Source: a virus. From it: a stretch of DNA of 30,645 nt. Positions 13,850 through 21,050 of the stretch are shown piece after piece. The stretch lies in the IMG/VR virus record IMGVR_UViG_3300035701_007228, positions 1 to 30,645 of that record. One strand, given 5' to 3'. A model generated the notes under the pieces. That model worked only from the letters and a program-made list of their open reading frames with translations. It searched no databases and was not told the DNA's origin. A program made the position numbers and the translations under genes. The first letter of the stretch is position 1; the number at the start of each line of letters is the position of its first letter.

Positions 13850-14413
13850 TTACGCCTTTACTACTACTATCCCATCAGCCCCCCTTGTAATACCCAGGCT
13901 CAGATCGTTCTTCAGATGGGCCAGATGGCCTTTTACCCTACCGGTTTTGACACCCAGGGCCTTGGCAACATCCTCGACCGTAGCACCAACCGCAAACATC
14001 TCATCCATCTTGCCACCGTCTGACGTCGCCCGATGACCAAACACGCTCAACCCAGCCTTCTCCTTCTTGGCCTTGGGCTCCTTCTTGGCCTTGGGCTCCT
14101 TCTTGGCCTTGGGCTCCTTCGCAGGCTTGGTAGTAACCTCACCCCCCTGCAACTGAGACAACTTGTCCTGATGACGAGCCTCCTCCTCATCCACCAGGGT
14201 ATTCTGTACCTCCACCAACAGCTCGTAATTCTTCGTTTCCCCCGCCTTGTCCTCCTTCTTAATAGACTTCAGCACCCCTTCGTCCAGCTCATCGATGGTC
14301 TTCAGGAACGTGGCCTCCAACGCATCCTGCTTCAGGAAAAATCCAATCTTCTTTTCCTTGGGCAACTTCTCGTTGAGTACCTTCACTGCTGCTAATACCC
14401 GACTTCTTACCAT
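13850..14413 (-). CDS. Lysine-rich linker protein with C-terminal helix-turn-helix
   Basis: A 187-residue protein. The N-terminal 95 residues are helical and charged. They are joined by a basic linker of three PKAKKE repeats (residues about 102-119, encoded by three nearly identical 18-bp units) to a C-terminal winged-helix-like domain (KMDEMFAVGATVEDVAKALGV, then GRVKGHLAHLK). It probably binds DNA and could be a regulator or a nucleoid-associated protein; the target is unknown. It is its own transcription unit, with promoter P2 upstream and a strong terminator after it. Confidence 0.6.
   Translation of the reverse strand: MVRSRVLAAVKVLNEKLPKEKKIGFFLKQDALEATFLKTIDELDEGVLKSIKKEDKAGETKNYELLVEVQNTLVDEEEARHQDKLSQLQGGEVTTKPAKEPKAKKEPKAKKEPKAKKEKAGLSVFGHRATSDGGKMDEMFAVGATVEDVAKALGVKTGRVKGHLAHLKNDLSLGITRGADGIVVVKA
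14066..14120. repeat. Three tandem 18-bp units inside a gene
   Basis: GGCCTTGGGCTCCTTCTT repeats three times, the last copy slightly changed. It encodes the PKAKKE linker of the 13850-14413 protein. Confidence 0.85.
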
Positions 14414-14468
14414 CTTTCTCCTCCTTAACAGGACGTTTTGGTTTAGGACTATTACCCACTCTAATTCT

Positions 14469-14486
14469 ATTATAACCCTTTTTCTT
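14469..14486 (-). promoter_or_regulatory. Promoter-like motif P2
   Basis: Minus strand: AAGAAAAAGGGTTATAATAG, a TATAAT -10 (14469-14474) directly preceded by the shared purine box. It is followed by a 55-base leader and the start of the 13850-14413 gene. Confidence 0.6.
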
Positions 14487-14503
14487 CAATTCCCCTAAGA
14501 AAA

Positions 14504-14532
14504 GTTGTAAAAATTGCAAACTTTTTTACAAC
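14504..14532 (-). terminator. Hairpin terminator after queE
   Basis: On the minus strand GTTGTAAAAA pairs with TTTTTACAAC around a 9-base loop and is followed by TTTTCTT. It comes 18 bases after the queE stop and would separate the queD-queE operon from P2. Confidence 0.7.
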
Positions 14533-14550
14533 CCCCTTAGAATCAACTAT

Positions 14551-15270
14551 TTAGTACTCCTGCCCTACTCTGGCCGCTGGCCATATATATTTGTGGATCT
14601 GAAGGTTCAGAGCAAAATGCCATGCTCGATTATTCTGAACCCACTTAACTACCTCCGCCGGACCCCACCCAGGAATTCCCATGACCGGACTCAGAGCAAA
14701 GCGAGCTTGACATCTCTCCATTAGTTTCTCAGCCCAGAACATTGCCTCTCCACACTCACTTTCGGAACCTACTATAAATTTGACCCAGTCAAACTTCCTC
14801 AGCCCTTCATACCTATCAATCTGTCTCAGCTGTTCTGTCGGCCTTCCCGAGGACGCCATTTTCCAGTCAACTACCCATGACCCAACCTCTTTCCGAAAAT
14901 ATTCCTGAAGACCCCAACCAACACGGGGAAGGTCAACAAGCCCACTGGTTTCAACGGAAACACTAAATATTAAACCCCCCAATCGTTTGATTAGCTCCAC
15001 GAACCCATCCATCTGAAGTAAGGGCTCTCCCCCGGTTATTGTTATCCTCGGACATCCTATTCGCTGAATCTCTTGTACAATTTCCTCCGCCGTCATTTCC
15101 TTAACCAAAGGGGCATCCATTCGTTGGCTCCAAGGAGTGTCACATAGAATGCAATATGGAGAAACACACCCGGCGAAACGAATAAATGTAGTGGGCGTGC
15201 CTTGTCCCCAACGATTTACCTCACCATCAATAGAATTGAATATGCCAACCACTCTGACCTTCTCACTCAT
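14551..15270 (-). CDS. queE: 7-carboxy-7-deazaguanine synthase (radical SAM)
   Basis: A 239-residue QueE. FIRFAGC...YCILCDT carries the cluster cysteines (35, 40, 43), spaced CX4CX2C rather than the more usual CX3CX2C. TITGGEPLLQ binds SAM, VSVETSG follows, VVDWK is the substrate and Mg region, and NLQIHKYIWP ends it. It converts CPH4 to 7-carboxy-7-deazaguanine in preQ0 synthesis. It overlaps the preceding zinc-protein gene by four bases (ATGA), so they are coupled. Confidence 0.9.
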   Translation of the reverse strand: MSEKVRVVGIFNSIDGEVNRWGQGTPTTFIRFAGCVSPYCILCDTPWSQRMDAPLVKEMTAEEIVQEIQRIGCPRITITGGEPLLQMDGFVELIKRLGGLIFSVSVETSGLVDLPRVGWGLQEYFRKEVGSWVVDWKMASSGRPTEQLRQIDRYEGLRKFDWVKFIVGSESECGEAMFWAEKLMERCQARFALSPVMGIPGWGPAEVVKWVQNNRAWHFALNLQIHKYIWPAARVGQEY

Positions 15271-15671
15271 CGCAACAGGCTCCTCTCTTCGTTGGTGAAC
15301 TGAATGCCCGCCCTATCTGCCAGATTCACAAGAAGGCACAGGGAAATTCCGCAATCCCCAAAGTTACAGTGCTGCTTATGAAATGCGACTTCCCTCAAGA
15401 AATTTTCCTTCAATTCCTGCAACATAGCGGAAGTATCGAGGACCTTGTCAACTACACCACATCCAATCACTGGCTGCCGCTCCCTATTCCCTGCCCTAAA
15501 GCCCTCCTTGAAAGCATCTGCACAGAGCCCCATCTGACTATCAATATAAGCAGCAACCATCATCTCACAGTTACTGCAAAGACCAAGACCTGTCCCCTCG
15601 GAACCCCGGACATACAAGTTGACCATCCGAAGACTTACTCCTTCTTTTTGGCATATGGCACACTTGCTCAT
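15267..15671 (-). CDS. Small zinc-ribbon protein
   Basis: A 134-residue protein beginning MSKCAICQKEG, with a partner CSNC near residue 35, so a two-CxxC zinc ribbon. The second half is helical with further cysteines (KQHCNFGDCGISLCLL). No family recognised. AGGAGG five bases before ATG 15671 fixes the start; a GTG one codon earlier is less likely. It lies between the QueD fusion and queE, in the preQ0 operon. Confidence 0.6.
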   Translation of the reverse strand: MSKCAICQKEGVSLRMVNLYVRGSEGTGLGLCSNCEMMVAAYIDSQMGLCADAFKEGFRAGNRERQPVIGCGVVDKVLDTSAMLQELKENFLREVAFHKQHCNFGDCGISLCLLVNLADRAGIQFTNEERSLLR

Positions 15672-15825
15672 CACTTCCTCCTCTCAACGACTCAATCTGG
15701 AATCCGCCTTGCCTCTGCATCCAACGAGACAAATTTCCCAAGGGCTGCCCCACAAACTTCTTAACAATTGGTGGGGCCTCTTGTATCAACCTGGACTTTC
15801 TGGACACCGTTACGCATACTGTCAT
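15571..15825 (-). CDS. Uncertain small ORF
   Basis: An 84-codon frame starting MTVCVTVSRKSRLIQEAPP and continuing through IVKKFVGQPLGNLSRWMQRQ. The first 50 residues read like a real helical, basic peptide, and it fills the gap after the 15848 gene. However, no ribosome site is evident and its last 100 bases overlap the zinc-ribbon gene in another frame. Treat as doubtful. Confidence 0.3.
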   Translation of the reverse strand: MTVCVTVSRKSRLIQEAPPIVKKFVGQPLGNLSRWMQRQGGFQIESLRGGSDEQVCHMPKRRSKSSDGQLVCPGFRGDRSWSLQ

Positions 15826-15847
15826 ACTATTGGAGGAAACCCAAAAA

Positions 15848-15988
15848 TCATCCGTCCAGGGATTCACATTTTACCTCCGCCATACACATATCGCATCTTT
15901 CCGACCCACCCTTGGTAGTGCACTCATCCCTACCGTCATTCTCTTCCAAGAGAATTCGGCCACACGCACAGCAGACCCACTGAATCAT
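15848..15988 (-). CDS. 46-residue zinc-finger-like protein
   Basis: A short frame, MIQWVCCACGRILLEENDGR, then CTTKGGSERCDMCMAEV. The CxxC pairs (CCAC, CDMC) suggest a small zinc ribbon. The ATG overlaps the TGA of the HNH-QueD gene (ATGA), a usual sign of coupled translation. Function unknown. It was found by reading the gap between the two annotated neighbours. Confidence 0.6.
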   Translation of the reverse strand: MIQWVCCACGRILLEENDGRDECTTKGGSERCDMCMAEVKCESLDG

Positions 15989-16935
15989 TCTTCCGCCCGC
16001 CACGTAGCAAAGGATTCAATGTTATCTGACAACACCGACAACATTCCTTCCTTCGTTAAGGATGCCTCACTTGTAGGAGTTTCCCATAAGTCAATCCTCT
16101 CTATCCCTTTCAAATGGGCATCAAACATCAACACCTCCCACACTCTAATTAAGATGTTCTCCGCAGTAGGATTATCAATGTAGTCGTTCAGATAAGAGTG
16201 GTCAAGTGATGATATAACATATTCATTCACAACATTCTTCAGAACGGAAAAATCAAGGACCATGCCGGTTTTCTTATCCACTCTCTTCTTAATAGACACC
16301 ACTAATGACCATTCGTGCCCATGCAAATCACTGCAAGACCCCTCATAATCAGGTAATCTATGAGCGGCAGCAAAAGAGAATATTTTCCCTATCGTAATGA
16401 ATGGCTGTTTTTGCAAGGAGTAATGAAAGTGGCCATGACAACCAACACAAAGGGGCTCAAGATTCGAGGGAAGAAAATTACTACTATCTTCATCAATATG
16501 ATGAACATTTATTTTCTTACCCGACCCACATCTTCTACACACTGTAATGTCCTCGTACTGAGATAAAAACTCTTTGTACTGATTTTTAGCCAAAAACAAA
16601 GGGGTGTGATTTTCAGGTTTGAACAGGGGACTTAATGCCCCCCTCATCCCTACCATTCCATTTATCCGTTTCTCATACACCCCTTCGTCCCAACGAGACT
16701 TGACTGCTTTGGAAATCCTCTCTCTCACATCCTTTCTCTTTGTCGCGTTCCCCTCCCCTCTGTTAAAACGGGACGCCCCACCAAATTTCAATCCATATTC
16801 CCTTACTTTCTCGTTGAGGTACGTAAGACTTTTGCGTCCAAGTTTATCTGCTATCTGCCTCTGAGTCAACCCTTCTTCTATATACTTTTGTAGCTCACTC
16901 TTGGTAACTTGCAAAAGAATCTTTCTACTCACCAT
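15985..16935 (-). CDS. queD: HNH homing-endonuclease-like protein fused in frame to QueD
   Basis: A 316-residue continuous frame. Residues 11-48 are a helix-turn-helix (LTQRQIADKLGRKS). Residues 68-92 resemble a NUMOD-type DNA-binding segment. Residues 133-171 are an HNH motif (CRRCG, NVHHIDED, LCVGCHGHFH). Residues 183-295 are a complete QueD: FSFAAAHRLP (His192), CSDLHGH (Cys201, His205, His207), MVLDF, SLDHSYLND (Asp245/His246), NPTAEN and ETPTS. QueD makes CPH4 from dihydroneopterin triphosphate. AAAGGAG before ATG 16935 sets the start. I see no ribosome site or start codon for a free QueD, so it is probably made as a fusion. A second QueD N-terminus lies immediately upstream. Confidence 0.88.
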   Translation of the reverse strand: MVSRKILLQVTKSELQKYIEEGLTQRQIADKLGRKSLTYLNEKVREYGLKFGGASRFNRGEGNATKRKDVRERISKAVKSRWDEGVYEKRINGMVGMRGALSPLFKPENHTPLFLAKNQYKEFLSQYEDITVCRRCGSGKKINVHHIDEDSSNFLPSNLEPLCVGCHGHFHYSLQKQPFITIGKIFSFAAAHRLPDYEGSCSDLHGHEWSLVVSIKKRVDKKTGMVLDFSVLKNVVNEYVISSLDHSYLNDYIDNPTAENILIRVWEVLMFDAHLKGIERIDLWETPTSEASLTKEGMLSVLSDNIESFATWRAEE

Positions 16936-17008
16936 ATGTCTCCTTTCCCTCATGCTCTGGCAACCGATGAGCGTATTCAAATCGAAAGATCCTTGTCACT
17001 GTTAACAC
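16925..17008 (-). pseudogene. queD: Truncated QueD N-terminus ahead of the HNH insertion
   Basis: A 27-codon frame with a strong ribosome site (GAGGAGG, then GTG): (M)LTVTRIFRFEYAHRLPEHEG, then KETYGE and stop. This is the opening strand and AHRLP zinc-ligand motif of QueD, matching GKIFSFAAAHRLPDYEG in the downstream fusion. It stops just inside the HNH gene, overlapping that start. It is read as the original queD 5' end, left behind when an endonuclease gene inserted and was joined to a full-length QueD. The two DNA copies differ at many synonymous positions. Confidence 0.75.
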
Positions 17009-17019
17009 TATTGCCTCCT

Positions 17020-17097
17020 CTACCACATCTTTGATAGAAACGTAACCACAAAGAACAGCACAACAAACAGAGTTATCAAGCACCAGGCTTTCTGCAT
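17020..17097 (-). CDS. 25-residue membrane peptide
   Basis: MQKAWCLITLFVVLFFVVTF followed by LSKMW: a single membrane helix with almost nothing else. AGGAGG lies four bases before the ATG and promoter P3 just upstream, so expression is likely. It is the first gene of the queD operon. Function unknown; such peptides are easily missed in annotation. Confidence 0.6.
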   Translation of the reverse strand: MQKAWCLITLFVVLFFVVTFLSKMW

Positions 17098-17113
17098 CTT
17101 CCCTCCTACTCCT

Positions 17114-17133
17114 ATTATAGCCCCTTTTCTCCC
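17114..17133 (-). promoter_or_regulatory. Promoter-like motif P3
   Basis: Minus strand: GGGAGAAAAGGGGCTATAATAGG. The -10 TATAAT (17114-17119) follows the purine box directly. It would start the transcript of the membrane peptide, queD and queE. Confidence 0.6.
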
Positions 17134-17139
17134 AATCCC

Positions 17140-18720
17140 CTACTCAACTTCCTCTTCCCGACCCCTAATCCTCTTGGCCCACGTAGAAGAGAAGTTCAGC
17201 CACTCAGAATCCAAAATCATACTGCACACATCCAACTGCTGTAAAACCAAACATTCCCGACCCGTATCGAACTCATCCTCTCGTTTCTTTACCATTCCCA
17301 TACGGGCCACCAGAGAGCGCTTCTCCCCTTCCAACTGGTTTATCGTAATCAAATCATCCACATGCTGCGGAATGCCCCAATTGTCCGCTACATCAATCTG
17401 GGCAAGGCTCCGTCTCGTGGCACCTCTTCTGTTAGACTGAGTGGGCGCCAAGACTACGCAGTGTTTTACCCCGCTCAAAACTTTCATGCGCTGCCAGATA
17501 TCGTCCAGACGTTCTCGACGATCATCTGACTTGAATTCGGATGCCATAATCGCGGGGTAATCCACAATGAGAACATCAGTGACAAAACCATCATCCTCCA
17601 AGCAATTCATATAATTTTCTACTTGGGTCAAAGTAAGCCGGGCTTGGCACAAGATATGCAACCGACCCTTCAATCCTCCGTAGTGAATTTCAGATCCACG
17701 TAAAAACTGTTGAATGGAAATCTTATCCACCTTCTGGACTTTTTTCTCATACCACCATAACCCCGGATCGAAGTCCCCTCTGACTTCCTCCCTACAAGCA
17801 GTGCACGGGACATACCGAGAATTCGAGTAGAAGCTGGAGATATTTGTGGGAGTCCCCTTCAGCTTTATGGTATTTCTTCTTCGATCCAACGAACAACTAT
17901 TTGTCTGATTCCCCTGACAATCAAAAATCGGATAAAGTAACGTCTCTCCTTTCTGGAAAGTAGGTTTCACCCTGCCCGTAAGCCTACGATAAAACCTCAT
18001 ACCCAGCAACCGCTCCCCCATCTCCAAGGAGAAGTACAAGACATTCAATCCTTTCGTGGCTGCTACCATCCCCAACTCCTGCACAATAAAACTCTTACCC
18101 CTACCTGTTGCCCCCATCACCCCGACCAGAGTATTCCGCAACAAAGGTCCGACCATCTCCCCTACTGCCCCCGGAAGAGAAAATAGTTCGTCCCCTACCC
18201 GACCCTCCTCCGACAGCAATCTATCCACAGTATCTGAATCAAACAAATCTACTACAGGCAGAGAGCGTCTTTCAATTTGCCGATATTCCAGGGTAGCCTG
18301 TTCCGCCTCATCTGCTTTGCCCTCAGACAGCAGCACCTCTATTTGATCCTTCAGAATACCAAGAGACCGCTCCTTGACGAAATTTATCGTCTGGTCGAGA
18401 AGATATTCAGCATTGAAAGATTCCGCCCGCTCATACTCGGAGGATAGTCGAGCCAGGAAGTCCTCAGTCAGACTGATGATCTCCGGGGTCATCCGCTTCT
18501 TATGCTGCTCGTATAGATCCTGAATATGACGACCAGGAGCTACTTTATACTTTCTAAAATACTGTAAGCACCAGCGCGCTACCGGGCGACAATGCTCCGC
18601 TTGGAAATGTTCCAGGGAAATAAGCTGAGTCGCCTGTTTGGAATAGTTTGTAGAAACGATCAAGCCTGTCAGTACTTTTTCTTCCATCCTATTGTCTATG
18701 CGACGACGAGTAATTTGCAA
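17140..18720 (-). CDS. Replicative DNA helicase, DnaB-like, with inserted cysteine-rich segment
   Basis: A 526-residue RecA-fold helicase. The N-terminal 150 residues are a DnaB-type collar domain. Walker A GATGRGKS is at 203-210, YFSLEMGERLLGMRFYRR matches DnaB motif 1a, VLIVDYPAIM is Walker B, and APTQSNRRGA follows. Between motifs lies an unusual segment of about 80 residues with cysteines (FDCQGNQTNSC, PCTACREEV) that may bind zinc. It would unwind DNA ahead of the fork with the primase at 22365-23285. TTG is the start, because AGGAG sits six bases upstream and no ATG fits. Confidence 0.85.
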   Translation of the reverse strand: MQITRRRIDNRMEEKVLTGLIVSTNYSKQATQLISLEHFQAEHCRPVARWCLQYFRKYKVAPGRHIQDLYEQHKKRMTPEIISLTEDFLARLSSEYERAESFNAEYLLDQTINFVKERSLGILKDQIEVLLSEGKADEAEQATLEYRQIERRSLPVVDLFDSDTVDRLLSEEGRVGDELFSLPGAVGEMVGPLLRNTLVGVMGATGRGKSFIVQELGMVAATKGLNVLYFSLEMGERLLGMRFYRRLTGRVKPTFQKGETLLYPIFDCQGNQTNSCSLDRRRNTIKLKGTPTNISSFYSNSRYVPCTACREEVRGDFDPGLWWYEKKVQKVDKISIQQFLRGSEIHYGGLKGRLHILCQARLTLTQVENYMNCLEDDGFVTDVLIVDYPAIMASEFKSDDRRERLDDIWQRMKVLSGVKHCVVLAPTQSNRRGATRRSLAQIDVADNWGIPQHVDDLITINQLEGEKRSLVARMGMVKKREDEFDTGRECLVLQQLDVCSMILDSEWLNFSSTWAKRIRGREEEVE

Positions 18721-18731
18721 TTCTCTCTCCT

Positions 18732-18750
18732 ATTCTTGCCCTTTTCTGCC
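18732..18750 (-). promoter_or_regulatory. Weak promoter-like motif P4
   Basis: Minus strand: CAGAAAAGGGCAAGAATAGG. The purine box is kept but the -10 is AAGAAT. It is just upstream of the helicase ribosome site, in the same arrangement as P1 and P3. Confidence 0.35.
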
Positions 18751-18786
18751 CCAAAGAGGAATTTCCCTCCCCAACCCTCTCCTTAA

Positions 18787-18883
18787 CCCCTCCTTAAAGG
18801 GGCCTAACGACCCCAAGGACGAGTTATTATTACTCTCCCCTTATAAGTCCCTTACCCTAACCCCTGAACATGTTAAATGGGGT
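18787..18883 (-). repeat. CTTATAAG intergenic repeat, copy 2
   Basis: Nearly identical to copy 1 for about 80 bases (AGGACGAGTTATTATTACTC, then CCCCTTATAAGTCCC), with the right arm changed to ACATGTT. It lies between the end of the initiator gene and the helicase promoter. Confidence 0.75.
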
Positions 18884-18907
18884 GTTTTGGAGTTTTACCA
18901 ATTACCA

Positions 18908-20590
18908 TCAATCATACTCCTCTGCTTCCTCTGTCCCATAGCCCAACATATAATCCAGTTGATCTTTAGGCTTGCCCTGTCGATCCTTGGGTGTTCTCAC
19001 CACCTTGATGTCAAATGCTCTTGGAACCCGCAACTCCCACGTATAACTCGTACACAGCCAGGCAGGCGTAAATACATGTCCCGTCTCCTTTTCATCCTGG
19101 CGTATAGCATGAAAAACGCTATCCACTAACTCATCCGGGGACGACCACCCCTTGATAAAGCAATAGCGCATGAAAAACTTTACCAACCTCTCTGCTCCCA
19201 AGCGACAGCAGTTAATGTCTTTGTTAGATAGTTCCTCCTCCTTCTTCTTGCGCTTATCACAGAATGCAAGGAACCGAGCAGAGATATCTGGAAACTTGTC
19301 CTCGATAAGAGGGACCCCTTTATAGGACAATTCTGCAGGAGCTTTCAAATATCTTAGAAATAGACTTGCTATCTCTCCCTCCCACCGGGGATTGTAAAAA
19401 AAGTTACACAAAGAAGTTCCACGATAGGTCTTCTTCAGGGAACCGGTCGGAGAGTAGGACTCATCCAGAGCAGCCAGGGAAAACTCGTACATAGATTGAC
19501 AGATCTCTTCCGGGGTAAACACCTTACTGTTTAACTCGGGCAGCTTAGAACAGACAAACTCCCCTGATAGGAGATGTCGTATGGCTTTAGCTGACTGGGC
19601 AAATACATTAGTGGATGGTTTATGATGAACAAGACCTAAACCATTCCAGTGGTCAACGATCTGCTGAACAATAGGAGATACCCGAATAGGAGATCTTTCC
19701 TTTCTATGGGAGGGTAGACCATTCTTACGAAGAGACTCTCGGGGCGATAGGTCTTCTTTCATAGGAGCACTGCCTTTCTGAAGATCTAAACGTTTTGATA
19801 AAGGACCACCACCTGGTGGTCCTTCTCCCTGCTGCTTTCCTAAGCAGCAGGCATTACCCTTATTACTATCATTATACTTTATATCATTAGACTTTATATC
19901 ATTAGACTTTATATCATTAGACTTTATATCATTATACTTTATATCATTATACTTTATATCATTAGACTTTATATCATTAGACTTTATATCATTAGACTTT
20001 ATATCATTAGACTTTATATCATTACTCTTCTCTTGTTGTTTTGTGAAATCCTTATACTTTTCTTTCTTAAGAAAAGGATCTCCTATTCTTATAGGATTCT
20101 TATCTCCTTCTCCTATTCTTATAGGATTCTTAATACCTAAGGTTATCCCCTTATAAGGGAAGGACCTTATAAGGACATAGACATCTATGCTGTTATCTTC
20201 TGGACCCAGGCAATCTTTGAACGATTGCATATGTGTCTCTTCGTCTATCCAGCGGCATAAAAATAAATCAGACCCTATTACCCATCCAGACTTGTCTTTC
20301 TTCCTTTGGTACTCTATAAGCCCCAACCATCTTAGCATGCGCATAATTTTAGTAACGGTAACCTGATCCAATCCAGAATAGGCTGTACAAGTTTGGGTAA
20401 GGTTTCGAAGTTGACTATTACTACTGAATCTTCGTTCACTAAAGTCAGAGTCTATCTCGCAAAGCGCAAAATAGACATCCCGAAACCTACGATTCCATTT
20501 CTTCTCAAAAACTTTTCTAAAGAACCTCGGTATCCTTTTATCAGCCCATAGATGGGCAACATCCCTGTGGCGCTCGCTTACCTTCTCCAT
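18908..20590 (-). CDS. Winged-helix replication initiator-like protein with internal repeats
   Basis: A 560-residue protein. Residues 1-120 contain a winged-helix-like region (RNLTQTCTAYSGLDQVTVTKI, then MRMLRWLGLIEYQRKK). The middle is low complexity: two KNPIRIG repeats, about ten SNDIK/YNDIK pentapeptides and a PPGGGP stretch. The C-terminal 250 residues are helical, with no motif I can name. Phage initiators such as lambda O have an N-terminal DNA-binding domain and carry the origin inside the gene. The DNA repeats here fit that pattern (inference). Its neighbour at 20598 has a related winged helix. It sits just upstream of the helicase gene. Confidence 0.6.
   Translation of the reverse strand: MEKVSERHRDVAHLWADKRIPRFFRKVFEKKWNRRFRDVYFALCEIDSDFSERRFSSNSQLRNLTQTCTAYSGLDQVTVTKIMRMLRWLGLIEYQRKKDKSGWVIGSDLFLCRWIDEETHMQSFKDCLGPEDNSIDVYVLIRSFPYKGITLGIKNPIRIGEGDKNPIRIGDPFLKKEKYKDFTKQQEKSNDIKSNDIKSNDIKSNDIKSNDIKYNDIKYNDIKSNDIKSNDIKSNDIKYNDSNKGNACCLGKQQGEGPPGGGPLSKRLDLQKGSAPMKEDLSPRESLRKNGLPSHRKERSPIRVSPIVQQIVDHWNGLGLVHHKPSTNVFAQSAKAIRHLLSGEFVCSKLPELNSKVFTPEEICQSMYEFSLAALDESYSPTGSLKKTYRGTSLCNFFYNPRWEGEIASLFLRYLKAPAELSYKGVPLIEDKFPDISARFLAFCDKRKKKEEELSNKDINCCRLGAERLVKFFMRYCFIKGWSSPDELVDSVFHAIRQDEKETGHVFTPAWLCTSYTWELRVPRAFDIKVVRTPKDRQGKPKDQLDYMLGYGTEEAEEYD
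19801..19851. repeat. Two adjacent perfect hairpins beside the iterons
   Basis: AAGGACCACC-ACCT-GGTGGTCCTT (19801-19824) and CCTGCTGCTT-TCCT-AAGCAGCAGG (19828-19851), each with a 10-bp perfect stem and a 4-base loop, separated by three bases. They lie within the initiator coding sequence. Confidence 0.85.
19868..20017. repeat. Ten 15-bp AT-rich iterons (candidate replication origin)
   Basis: The unit ATCATTAGACTTTAT (or ATCATTATACTTTAT) repeats ten times with no spacers, then a partial copy ends near 20025. It encodes the (S/Y)NDIK pentapeptides. Beside it lie two perfect hairpins, a 24-bp direct repeat (20079-20102 and 20109-20132) and CTTATAAG palindromes. Iterons inside an initiator gene are a known form of phage origin, so this is the best origin candidate in the window. 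Confidence 0.65.
20079..20174. repeat. 24-bp direct repeat and CCTTATAAGG palindromes
   Basis: TCTCCTATTCTTATAGGATT is part of a 24-bp unit at 20079-20102 and again at 20109-20132; each holds a CCTAT/ATAGG inverted repeat. CCCTTATAAGGG (20148-20159) and CCTTATAAGG (20165-20174) follow. The same CTTATAAG core is at the centre of intergenic repeats 1 to 4. Confidence 0.75.
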
Positions 20591-20597
20591 TTTTAAC

Positions 20598-21050
20598 TTA
20601 TCCCTCTTGTTTTATACCGTGATCGTGGTAGGAATTTAATACAGTTAACATCCACTTTAGGTTGAGTCTATAGTGGTGGACTATTCGAAAATCAAAGCTT
20701 GTGGTCTTATCTGTTTGAATCCTTTTCCTCTTGAAGTCTATTAGATCTGCCTCCTTCAATTTCTTTCTGGCCAACTGTATCTGTGTTAATGACAAAAATG
20801 GCATGTCACTTTGTACAGCTTCGTCCGTCCTCCAAAAGTAACCTTCTTTATCTAATTCGTCACAGGAAAAAAGAAGCTTACCTTCGAGATAGGAGAGAAG
20901 GTACGCAGCGTTAATGCCTACAAGCAGAGCTATCCCCGGATAAATCTTTTGCCAGGCGAACCCATGCTTTTCGTTTTTTAGTCGGACGAGTTTCAAGTTT
21001 TCTTTCACATCATACTCTTTCTTATCGGCAAGAGCCCCCTTACCTCTCAT
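20598..21050 (-). CDS. Winged-helix phage replication protein (DnaD/O-like N-terminus)
   Basis: A 150-residue protein. The core GINAAYLLSYLEGKLLF, WRTDEAVQSDMPFLSLTQIQ and LARKKLKEADLIDFKRKR forms the winged-helix pattern of phage replication or DnaD-like proteins, in which helix 3 reads DNA. It may help the neighbouring initiator or be a regulator. The ATG overlaps the previous stop (ATGA). No AAA+ or nuclease motif is present. Confidence 0.65.
   Translation of the reverse strand: MRGKGALADKKEYDVKENLKLVRLKNEKHGFAWQKIYPGIALLVGINAAYLLSYLEGKLLFSCDELDKEGYFWRTDEAVQSDMPFLSLTQIQLARKKLKEADLIDFKRKRIQTDKTTSFDFRIVHHYRLNLKWMLTVLNSYHDHGIKQEG

Noticed and set aside
14033-14395. Plus-strand frame of leucine-rich repeats (LLLGLGLLLGLG)
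   Set aside because: It is the antisense of the three lysine-rich units in the 13850-14413 gene.
19868-20017. CRISPR-like array
   Set aside because: The 15-bp repeats are contiguous without spacers and are translated as a pentapeptide repeat, so they are iterons or minisatellite, not CRISPR.
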